The notes under the pieces were generated by a model. That model was given only the letters and a program-made list of their open reading frames with translations, searched no databases and had not been told where the DNA came from. The position numbers and the translations under genes are program-made. Positions 1 to 5,001 of a stretch of 5,132 nucleotides of DNA are shown one piece after another; position 1 is the stretch's first letter, and the number at the start of each line of letters is the position of its first letter. Source of the DNA: JBHJGO01 sp050331715. GTDB lineage: Bacteria > Cyanobacteriota > Cyanobacteriia > Cyanobacteriales > Microcoleaceae. Where the stretch lies: assembly GCA_050331715.1 (NCBI GenBank), contig JBHJGO010000156.1:1-5132 (forward strand). Reading direction: 5' to 3'.

Positions 1-1
1 C

Positions 2-451
2 AAGCAGGTGCAATTCACAGGCTTTGTGCCCCAGGCAACCGTTAGTCAGTATTATGGGGCCGCCGATATTTTCTGCTTTCCCTCGATTCGAGAATTTGGC
101 GGAGCGGTAGTGCTAGAAGCGATGGCCCATGGTTTGCCCTGCATCGTGGCTGACTATGGTGGGATCGGTGAGTACGTGACAGAGGAAATGGGCTGCAAAA
201 TAGAACTGAAATCTCATCAAGACTTGATCGAGCAGCTCCAGGCCAAGATTGAGCTGTTGGTGGAGGACACTGTCCTGCGTCAACAAATGTCGGTCAAGGC
301 GATTGAACGGGCTAAGAAATTCACCTGGCCTCAGAAGGCAGAGGATATGCTTTGGGTTTACCACGAAGCGATTACTCAGAAGGCAAATATAACCTTTCCT
401 GGTCTGCTCAGACAATTGCAACCTCCTATGCCACTGGGCGAAGCTGTATAG
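2..451 (+). CDS. Glycosyltransferase, GT4/group 1 family, C-terminal part (5' end outside window)
   Basis: This is the C-terminal 149 residues of a retaining GT-B glycosyltransferase. The family transfers a sugar from a nucleotide-sugar donor, usually in the cytoplasm, to build polysaccharide, lipopolysaccharide or glycolipid. The frame is open from base 2, so the true start lies upstream. Visible residues begin with the strand and loop VQFTGFVP, followed by the helix SQYYGAADIFCFPS. Next comes the donor-binding EX7E motif, with glutamates at residues 31 and 39 of the fragment, inside EFGGAVVLEAMAHGLP. A short loop, VADYGGIGEYV, follows. These elements make up the family's C-terminal Rossmann domain. 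The end is a charged helix (ERAKKFTWPQKAEDML) and a non-conserved tail. The donor and acceptor cannot be read from this half. The neighbouring ABC ATPase could suggest envelope export, but a hairpin separates the two genes, so this is weak. Confidence 0.9.
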   Translation, partial: KQVQFTGFVPQATVSQYYGAADIFCFPSIREFGGAVVLEAMAHGLPCIVADYGGIGEYVTEEMGCKIELKSHQDLIEQLQAKIELLVEDTVLRQQMSVKAIERAKKFTWPQKAEDMLWVYHEAITQKANITFPGLLRQLQPPMPLGEAV

Positions 452-535
452 TGTGGTAATTTCTGATCTGCTGGGGATTTGTTCCAAACTCACCATTTCA
501 AGTCACAGGAGCAGCTAAAATATGCTTATAGTTTA

Positions 536-557
536 GTGACGCTCGATTGAGTGTCAC
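536..557 (+). terminator. Hairpin downstream of the glycosyltransferase gene, possible terminator
   Basis: GTGACGCTC at 536-544 pairs with GAGTGTCAC at 549-557 around a GATT tetraloop. This gives 9 base pairs including one G-U. Only a weak T-rich stretch follows (CTTGCTGTT), so a classical intrinsic terminator is not certain. It sits 85 bases after the glycosyltransferase stop and 38 bases before a TTGACA box, which fits a boundary between transcription units. The rest of the 452-634 spacer holds no reading frame I can support. Confidence 0.4.
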
Positions 558-594
558 CTTGCTGTTGGAGACAATTGGTGTCAGATGTCTACGA

Positions 595-625
595 TTGACA
601 TATTTGCTAGCAAGGCATTTATGCT
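595..625 (+). promoter_or_regulatory. Candidate promoter of the ABC ATPase gene
   Basis: A perfect -35 consensus TTGACA lies at 595-600. The best matching -10 is TATGCT at 620-625 (4 of 6 bases), with a rather long spacer of 19 bases. Transcription would then begin near 631-633. That would leave almost no leader for the ATG at 635 and about 24 bases for the ATG at 656. The -35 box is well supported by eye and the -10 box is weak. Confidence 0.4.
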
Positions 626-634
626 CTTCAAGGA

Positions 635-1381
635 ATGGAAAAAATTGAGCTAATAATGTCCGACGGCCAGGTTATAAACGGCAAAACTGGGATTAGCACT
701 AAACCAATGGCAATTCAGGCTTTTGGCATTGAGATGGCATATCGATCCGGTATCCAGACCACCAAGGTGCTAAAGGGAGTGGATTTAAATGTCCAGCAGG
801 GGGACATTCAACTCCTGATGGGGCCAAGTGGATCAGGAAAAACGACACTGCTCTCAATCCTGGCGGGGCTGCTGACCCCAACGGCAGGTCAGGTGATTCT
901 TCTGGGGAAGGAGATCACCAAAATGTCTCGCAATAAGCTAGCGAATTTTCGACTCCATTCAATCGGATTTGTCTTTCAAGGGTTTAATCTCTTTCCGGCT
1001 TTGACAGCGGCTGAGAATATCGAGGTTGCCCTGAACATCAAGGGGATTCGGGGCAAAACAGCATCGGATCAATCCCATCATCTTTTAGAACAAGTTGGCC
1101 TTGGAGCGCAAAGCAAAAACTTGCCACGGGACTTATCCGGGGGTCAGAAGCAACGAGTTGCAATCGCTCGTGCTCTGGCTGGCCATCCTCCTCTCATCAT
1201 GGCCGATGAACCAACGGCAGCCCTGGATTCTAGCAGTGGACGGGCCGTTATCGATTTGTTGAAACATTTGGCTAAGGAAGGCGGGACAACGGTTCTGATG
1301 GTGACCCATGATCCCAGGATTGTGGATGTTGCTGATCGCATCCTGGATTTAGAAGATGGCATGATCAAGCGCCACTCCTGA
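635..1381 (+). CDS. ABC transporter ATP-binding protein, DevA/LolD/MacB type
   Basis: This is the cytoplasmic ATPase subunit of an ABC transporter, of the class that drives lipoprotein, lipid or peptide export with a MacB/DevC-like permease. All nucleotide-binding motifs are intact: an aromatic A-loop residue near Y36, Walker A GPSGSGKT at 63-70, Q-loop Q115 in VFQGFNLFP, signature LSGGQKQR at 167-174, Walker B LIMADEP at 187-193 with catalytic E192, D-loop ALD at 196-198, and switch H225 in VTHD. The 248 residues are slightly long for the family because of about 25 unconserved N-terminal residues. The start is uncertain. AAGGA touches the ATG at 635, too close to be a normal ribosome site. 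ATGs at 656 (residue 8) and 707 (residue 25, MAIQ) are both plausible, and MAIQ is where family similarity seems to begin. No permease or HlyD-like adaptor gene lies next to it, so the substrate is unknown. Confidence 0.92.
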   Translation: MEKIELIMSDGQVINGKTGISTKPMAIQAFGIEMAYRSGIQTTKVLKGVDLNVQQGDIQLLMGPSGSGKTTLLSILAGLLTPTAGQVILLGKEITKMSRNKLANFRLHSIGFVFQGFNLFPALTAAENIEVALNIKGIRGKTASDQSHHLLEQVGLGAQSKNLPRDLSGGQKQRVAIARALAGHPPLIMADEPTAALDSSSGRAVIDLLKHLAKEGGTTVLMVTHDPRIVDVADRILDLEDGMIKRHS

Positions 1382-1409
1382 AGCCACCCCTGTACTTGAG
1401 GTAATTAGT

Positions 1410-1442
1410 GAGAAATTGGGCGACGACGCTGCCCAATTTCTC
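1410..1442 (+). terminator. Perfect 12-bp inverted repeat after the ABC ATPase gene, probable terminator or operator
   Basis: GAGAAATTGGGC at 1410-1421 and GCCCAATTTCTC at 1431-1442 are perfectly complementary around a 9-base loop. The structure starts 29 bases after the ATPase stop codon, the expected place for a terminator. No T-tract follows, and cyanobacterial terminators often lack one. It ends only 8 bases before the -35 box of the next promoter, so it could also be a regulatory protein site. The sequence does not decide between these. Confidence 0.55.
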
Positions 1443-1450
1443 GCCTTAAG

Positions 1451-1479
1451 TTGAGACCCAGATAAACTGAGGTTAAAAT
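1451..1479 (+). promoter_or_regulatory. Sigma70-type promoter upstream of the small membrane protein gene
   Basis: The -35 box is TTGAGA at 1451-1456 (5 of 6 consensus bases) and the -10 box is TAAAAT at 1474-1479 (5 of 6). They are separated by exactly 17 bases. Transcription would begin near 1486, leaving a leader of about 26 bases before the ATG at 1512. This is the best promoter match I found in the window. Confidence 0.6.
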
Positions 1480-1511
1480 ATTCCTAATCCAGAAGTGACT
1501 GGGAAGGATTG

Positions 1512-1619
1512 ATGATAGAAGTTTTTGCCCCAAACCTGCTAGAGGGGTCTTTGGTGCTAATTGGTGCGACCGGATTTTTCCTCCTGTCATGGCAGGCACT
1601 GCGTCAGATCGATCGGTAG
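1512..1619 (+). CDS. Small single-helix membrane protein, 35 residues, unknown function
   Basis: This short reading frame encodes 35 residues beginning MIEVFAPNLLEG and ending ALRQIDR. Residues 12-27 form one hydrophobic helix (LVLIGATGFFLLSW). The N-terminus is acidic and the C-terminus basic (R31, R35), so positive-inside logic puts the C-terminus in the cytoplasm. A Shine-Dalgarno-like GGGAAGG at 1501-1507 lies 4 bases before the ATG, and a near-consensus promoter lies 33 bases upstream. Together these make a real gene more likely than chance. Cyanobacteria have many single-helix subunits of this size in photosystems, the cytochrome b6f complex and NDH-1. I compared it from memory with PetG, PetL, PetM, PetN, PsbM, PsbX, PsaI and PsaM and saw no convincing match. 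An NDH-1 small subunit remains possible but unsupported. It is flanked by a 12-bp inverted repeat upstream and a REP-like palindrome downstream. Confidence 0.5.
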   Translation: MIEVFAPNLLEGSLVLIGATGFFLLSWQALRQIDR

Positions 1620-1663
1620 CATTCATTGAGTTTCCAGTGGTCTGTCAATCTCGGTTTTGTGTG

Positions 1664-1696
1664 TACCGTCATTTCCGTGTAGGCGGGAATCCAGGC
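1664..1696. repeat. REP-like interspersed palindrome upstream of the amidohydrolase gene
   Basis: ATTTCCG at 1671-1677 pairs with CGGGAAT at 1684-1690 (7 base pairs, one G-U) around a 6-base loop, flanked by TACCGTC and CCAGG. From memory, this strongly resembles the widespread bacterial palindromic repeat with a CATTCCCGC / GCGGGAATCCAG core. It lies 21 bases before the amidohydrolase start and 51 bases after the small protein's stop. It could fold at the end of the small gene's transcript or in the 5' leader of the amidohydrolase mRNA. Its repeat status cannot be shown from one copy. Confidence 0.4.
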
Positions 1697-1716
1697 AACC
1701 CCAGTAAGTAATTAAA

Positions 1717-2970
1717 ATGGTTTTAGTATCTCCTGATTCAACATCTCCTGATTCAATATCTTCCGAGCCTGCAATTGACTTGACCCGAATCCGCCCAGAG
1801 ATTCGAGCGCTACAATCTCAGTTGGTTAACTGGCGACGGCAGCTTCATCAATATCCTGAGCTAGGATTTCAGGAAGAGTTAACGGCCAAGCTAGTGACAG
1901 AGGCGTTGAGTCAGTGGGGCATCAAGTTTGAAGCAGGAATTGCTCAGACGGGAGTGGTTGCGATCCTTGAGGGTTTAGAACCTGGGCCAGTACTTGCCAT
2001 TCGAGCCGATATGGATGCTCTCCCCGTCCAGGAAGCAAACCAGGTTTCCTATCGCTCTCGTTATCCGGGCAAAATGCACGCCTGCGGTCATGATGGTCAT
2101 ACTGCAATTGCCCTGGGAACAGCCCATTTTCTAGCCCACCATCCTGAATCGTTCAAGGGGACAATAAAGCTGATTTTTCAACCTGCAGAAGAGGGGCCAG
2201 GCGGAGCCAAGCCTATGGTGGAGGCAGGTGTTTTAAAGGCTCCGGACGTCGATGCAATTATCGGTTTGCATCTCTGGAATAACTTGCCATTGGGAACGGT
2301 TGGAGTTTGTCCTGGCCCTATGATGGCCGCAGTGGAGAAATTTGAGTGTTCTATCTTTGGTAAGGGGGGCCATGGTGCGATGCCCCATCAAACCGTTGAT
2401 CCAATTGTTGTGGCGGCTTACATCGTCACTGGGTTACAAGCCATCGTAGGACGCAATGTTGATCCGCTGAAATCTGCTGTGGTGACGGTTGGTTCTCTCC
2501 ATGCGGGCCATACCCATAACGTGATTCCTAACCAGGCAACACTGTCAGGCACTGTTCGCTATTTCGATCCCAACTATGCTGGATTTTTTGATCAACGAGT
2601 GGAGCAGGTGATTGCAGGTGTTTGTCAGGCCCACGGGGCGAGTTATGATTTGAACTACTACTCGCTCTATCCAGCTCTGGTCAATGATCCTGACATTGTT
2701 CAGATCGTTCGGGGAGTGGCGGAAGCGGTGATTGAAACGCCAGCAGGTGTTGTCCCAGAATGTCAGACCATGGGTGGGGAAGATATGTCCTTTTTCTTGC
2801 AGGAAGTACCAGGTTGCTATTTCTTCCTGGGTTCTGCCAATCCTGAGAAGGATCTGGCCTATCCCCATCATCATCCTCGATTTGATTTTGATGAAACGGC
2901 ATTGGGCATGGGCGTTGAAATGTTTGTTCGCTGCGTTGAGACCTTTTCTGGCAATCGGGCAACTTCTTAG
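1717..2970 (+). CDS. M20D-family metallo-amidohydrolase (N-acyl amino acid / hippurate hydrolase-like)
   Basis: This cytoplasmic two-metal peptidase-like enzyme hydrolyses the amide bond of N-acyl amino acids. The family includes hippurate hydrolase, N-acetyl-L-amino acid deacetylases and plant IAA-amino acid hydrolases. The 417 residues match the usual length of about 390-420. The N-terminal catalytic half has the early WRRQLHQYPELGFQE motif at 39-53, RADMDALP at 96-103, and MHACGHDGH at 120-128 with metal ligands C123 and H125. FQPAEEG follows, with catalytic E158 and ligand E159, then GLHLW with H185. The dimerisation domain runs from about 205 to 315 and begins near EKFECSIFGKGGHGAMPH. 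The C-terminal part has GGEDMSFF at 353-360 and PHHHPRF at 383-389, containing the last ligand, H385 by position. All key residues are present. No Shine-Dalgarno is clear, but the N-terminus through LTRIRPEIRALQSQL is typical of cyanobacterial members, which supports ATG 1717. The exact substrate cannot be read. Confidence 0.95.
   Translation: MVLVSPDSTSPDSISSEPAIDLTRIRPEIRALQSQLVNWRRQLHQYPELGFQEELTAKLVTEALSQWGIKFEAGIAQTGVVAILEGLEPGPVLAIRADMDALPVQEANQVSYRSRYPGKMHACGHDGHTAIALGTAHFLAHHPESFKGTIKLIFQPAEEGPGGAKPMVEAGVLKAPDVDAIIGLHLWNNLPLGTVGVCPGPMMAAVEKFECSIFGKGGHGAMPHQTVDPIVVAAYIVTGLQAIVGRNVDPLKSAVVTVGSLHAGHTHNVIPNQATLSGTVRYFDPNYAGFFDQRVEQVIAGVCQAHGASYDLNYYSLYPALVNDPDIVQIVRGVAEAVIETPAGVVPECQTMGGEDMSFFLQEVPGCYFFLGSANPEKDLAYPHHHPRFDFDETALGMGVEMFVRCVETFSGNRATS
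1728..1757 (+). repeat. 15-bp tandem duplication within the amidohydrolase N-terminus
   Basis: ATCTCCTGATTCAAC at 1728-1742 is followed directly by ATCTCCTGATTCAAT at 1743-1757, a single-base difference. The duplication is in frame and encodes SPDST-SPDSI at residues 5-14, in the disordered leader before the conserved domain. Confidence 0.85.
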
Positions 2971-3002
2971 AATTCAAGTCATCATGTGAGGCATGGATTT
3001 GA

Positions 3003-3052
3003 GAGGTGGTGGTGCAGTGCGCCGCCACCTCGCGTACTCCAACGGCGTTTTT
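3003..3052 (+). terminator. GC-rich hairpin after the amidohydrolase gene, probable terminator
   Basis: Bases 3003-3014 pair with 3020-3031 to give a 12-bp stem (GAGGTGG pairing with CCACCTC at the base, with two G-U pairs further up) and a 5-base loop CAGTG. A T5 run lies 16 bases beyond the stem at 3048-3052. The stem starts 32 bases after the amidohydrolase stop and well before the channel gene. It probably ends the amidohydrolase transcript, although the T run is further away than in a classical intrinsic terminator. Confidence 0.5.
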
Positions 3053-3117
3053 AATGCTGTGTTTAAACTGTTATTGTTACCGGATACCGACTGCAGAATT
3101 GACTGGAGAATTTATTC

Positions 3118-4245
3118 ATGGGGGACATAATTGAGCTGGATCAGGACGCCCAGCGATACGCGATAGAACTGACGATTCGTCTGGGTCTGTTTTTAGTCGG
3201 GGCCGTGATTTCTCCCATGATTGGGCGATCGCTGCCCTCGATTATCCGCAGAGTCTTTCGTTTAGCAGAGAAACAACTGCATCTGCAAACCACCGATACC
3301 TACGAGCAATTGGTGCAGCCGGTTCAGAATTCTATTTCCATTGCGGGCACACTGATTTTTCTGGCAATTTGTTTAAATCTCCTATCCCAGTACAAAGATC
3401 TCTACACATTTCTGGGAATTTTTATTTATCTGATTCTATCCATCAGTATTGCCTGGCTAGCATCTCGTGTGGCTCAGCGCTTGATTCGGCGTTCAATGGT
3501 TGGCGTTTTGCAACGCCGGGGCAGTGAAGTTAATGAAATCATTCTCGTCTTTGAAACGTTAATTAATTTGATGATCATTCTATTTGCAATCATCATTTTT
3601 GCCCAGGGCTTAAAGCTGAATTTAATTGCTTTGACTGCGAGCTTGGGAATCAGTGGTGTGGCGGTTGCCTTTGCCGCCCAGCAAGCCTTGAGTCGATTAA
3701 TTGGTACGATTGAACTTTATCTGGATCGACCCTATCTACCAGGGGAATACATTCGGGTCACGTTTAACCCCTACAAGGAAGATGTGTATGGGCGAGTCGA
3801 GTCAATTGGTCTGCGTTCCACTAAGATTCGGACAGTGGCGAAAAACACCTTGATTATTGTGCCAAATTCAATCATGGCAGGAATGCACGTTGAGAATATC
3901 ACTCGAGGCAAGAAAATTATGGCCATGCTCTGCTTGAGCTTTAGTCGATTTTTGAATAATGCTGAGCAGGCCCTCGTGAAGCAAGTGATTGAAGCGACAA
4001 GCTATGCTTTTTGGGGGCGGCGGCGGGCAAATATCCAAATCAAGTTTTCCACTGTAGAGCCGAAATCTATCACCCAAGCCAGAATTAATATCTTCATTAC
4101 AGGTTCTAGCGAGGACTCAATTAATCTCCGAAAACGATTGCTGGAACTGGCACAGGAGGAAGTTTCTCAAAAGTTGTCTGCCTATAATCTAACTTTTACC
4201 CTTTCGGAACCGTTGATTTATGTCGATTCCCCCATGTCCATTTGA
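3118..4245 (+). CDS. MscS-family mechanosensitive ion channel protein
   Basis: This membrane channel opens under membrane tension and releases ions and small solutes on osmotic downshift. The 375 residues carry hydrophobic segments at about 15-35, 73-90, 95-115, 141-163 and 168-187. The last begins the pore helix, with the alternating small-residue pattern ALTASLGISGVAVAFAAQQ (TM3a) followed by ALSRLIG and the break into YLDRPYLPGEYI. The beta domain follows, with YGRVESIGLRSTKIRT at 224-239 and IIVPNS at 246-251, both family signatures. A C-terminal alpha/beta domain ends near residue 370. It is longer than E. coli MscS (286 residues) because of extra N-terminal helices, as in many paralogues of medium length. 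GGAG at 3105-3108 lies 9 bases before the ATG and supports this start. A GCGATCGC octamer lies inside the gene. The downstream coiled-coil gene is probably in the same transcript. Confidence 0.95.
   Translation: MGDIIELDQDAQRYAIELTIRLGLFLVGAVISPMIGRSLPSIIRRVFRLAEKQLHLQTTDTYEQLVQPVQNSISIAGTLIFLAICLNLLSQYKDLYTFLGIFIYLILSISIAWLASRVAQRLIRRSMVGVLQRRGSEVNEIILVFETLINLMIILFAIIIFAQGLKLNLIALTASLGISGVAVAFAAQQALSRLIGTIELYLDRPYLPGEYIRVTFNPYKEDVYGRVESIGLRSTKIRTVAKNTLIIVPNSIMAGMHVENITRGKKIMAMLCLSFSRFLNNAEQALVKQVIEATSYAFWGRRRANIQIKFSTVEPKSITQARINIFITGSSEDSINLRKRLLELAQEEVSQKLSAYNLTFTLSEPLIYVDSPMSI
3225..3232. repeat. HIP1 octamer GCGATCGC
   Basis: This is the highly iterated palindrome that is abundant in many cyanobacterial genomes. 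Here it lies within the channel coding sequence. It is the only copy I found in the window, so it supports cyanobacterial origin only mildly. Confidence 0.8.
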
Positions 4246-4306
4246 CAGATATCGATTTAACAAGCACCCATCTAGTAAACCCTAGTCAATTCAGGACGAC
4301 TTACCC

Positions 4307-4879
4307 ATGACCAATGTCAACCCAGAATTCCCCCAACCCAATGAAGCATCTCCAAAAAATCAGGAGTTATCCAGTCATTCTCTAGACCACTATCAACAAC
4401 AGCAGGTTGATCTTAAGCTGGAGGTCGAGCAACTCTATCGTGATGTAGCCCAACTGCGAGGCTGGTTACAAACGCTGGTGAGTGGAATTGTGATCGCCCT
4501 TTTAATTGGAATTGGTATTTCCTGTTGGTCGGTTTATCGGCTCCTCCTCGAACAGCAACGGGCTCGACGAGATGCAACTCAGGCGGCAACGGATCAAGCA
4601 GCCGCATTGCAACAGGTGGAACAGTTGCAGCAAGAGTTTGAGTCTCTTAACCAAAAGGTACCCGCTCGAGTGATTGAACTCACGGATAAAGTGCAGGTGA
4701 TGCAAGAGGAAATCAATCTACTCCGCAGCCAGGTTGATCAGGTACAGACTCAACAGGAAACATTGCAAATCGAGTTGCAAAAAATCCCAAAAGCAACTTC
4801 AGAACAGGCTGTCCCCACTCCGGAAGACCAGGATGCTGCTGAACCCTCTAGCGCTAATCCAGAGAACACAACCAATTGA
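4307..4879 (+). CDS. Membrane-anchored coiled-coil protein of unknown function
   Basis: I do not recognise a named family. The 190 residues comprise a polar, Pro/Asn-rich N-terminus (1-27) and a short amphipathic coiled-coil-like helix at about 28-52 (QQQVDLKLEVEQLYRDVAQL). One transmembrane helix follows at about 55-78 (LVSGIVIALLIGIGISCW). A long Gln/Glu-rich coiled coil runs from about 81 to 160 with leucine and valine heptads, broken near KVPAR. An acidic Pro/Ser/Asn-rich tail ends the protein. There is no signal peptide and no catalytic motif. AGGA at 4293-4296 lies 10 bases before the ATG and supports this start. The gap to the MscS gene is 61 bases with no clear terminator, so co-transcription is likely. 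A scaffold or oligomerising role near the channel is inference only. Low-complexity coiled coils give misleading similarity hits, so function stays open. Confidence 0.8.
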   Translation: MTNVNPEFPQPNEASPKNQELSSHSLDHYQQQQVDLKLEVEQLYRDVAQLRGWLQTLVSGIVIALLIGIGISCWSVYRLLLEQQRARRDATQAATDQAAALQQVEQLQQEFESLNQKVPARVIELTDKVQVMQEEINLLRSQVDQVQTQQETLQIELQKIPKATSEQAVPTPEDQDAAEPSSANPENTTN

Positions 4880-4884
4880 TTAGA

Positions 4885-5001
4885 GATATAGCAATCACAA
4901 ATGATTTGTGAAATAGGGGTGAGCGAGGCGGTGTCCCCTTCTTGGGGACGAAGTCCCCAAACCCCTTCACTTTTTTCGTGATTGATTTAGGACTGCGATA
5001 T
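4885..5001. repeat. Nested palindromic element, MITE-like, about 117 bp
   Basis: The two ends are inverted: CAATCAC at 4892-4898 matches GTGATTG at 4978-4984, and ATATAGC at 4886-4892 matches GCGATAT at 4995-5001 with one mismatch. Inside are a 15-base palindrome CACAAAT-G-ATTTGTG (4896-4910) and a GC-rich hairpin cluster (4915-4966). The right-end text GATTTAGGACTGC resembles, from memory, repeats scattered through cyanobacterial genomes. There is no coding capacity and no obvious target-site duplication. This may be a non-autonomous mobile element or a large folded repeat, but one copy cannot prove it. Confidence 0.45.
4908..4976 (+). terminator. Terminator-like hairpin with T6 tail after the coiled-coil gene
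   Basis: GTGA at 4908-4911 and AGGGGT at 4915-4920 pair with ACCCCT at 4961-4966 and TCAC at 4967-4970, with a 3-base bulge. An inner perfect 8-bp hairpin, TTGGGGAC (4942-4949) with GTCCCCAA (4953-4960), has a GAA loop. Six T residues follow at 4971-4976. It starts about 30 bases after the stop of the coiled-coil gene, so it probably ends the mscS / coiled-coil transcript, and it lies inside the palindromic element. Confidence 0.55.

Noticed and set aside
113..496. Reverse-strand 127-codon frame opposite the glycosyltransferase
   Set aside because: It lies antisense to the conserved EX7E region and the rest of the domain, with no recognisable motif.
1099..1368. Toxin-antitoxin or other defence module in the region around the ABC gene
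   Set aside because: No second small gene pair with the expected motifs is visible, and the ATPase is a standard transporter subunit.
1405..1626. 73-codon reverse-strand frame over the spacer containing the small membrane protein gene
   Set aside because: It reads through the 12-bp inverted repeat and the forward promoter, has no recognisable motif or ribosome site, and its sequence is explained by the complement of the forward 35-residue frame.
2732..2989. Forward frame of 85 codons overlapping the amidohydrolase C-terminus
   Set aside because: It lies entirely out of frame inside and just past an intact, well-conserved gene. I see no frameshift, so it is a shadow.
2681..3028. Reverse-strand 115-codon frame at the 3' end of the amidohydrolase gene
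   Set aside because: It overlaps conserved codons for GGEDMSFF and PHHHPRF on the other strand, is Gln/His/Pro-rich in the way antisense shadows are, and has no motif.
4413..4705. Two reverse-strand frames opposite the coiled-coil gene
   Set aside because: They are Leu/His-rich products of antisense Gln/Glu codons. The forward frame has a ribosome site, a membrane helix and heptads.
4885..5001. CRISPR array or repeat-based defence locus
   Set aside because: The repeats are inverted and nested rather than evenly spaced direct repeats with spacers, and no cas-like gene is present.
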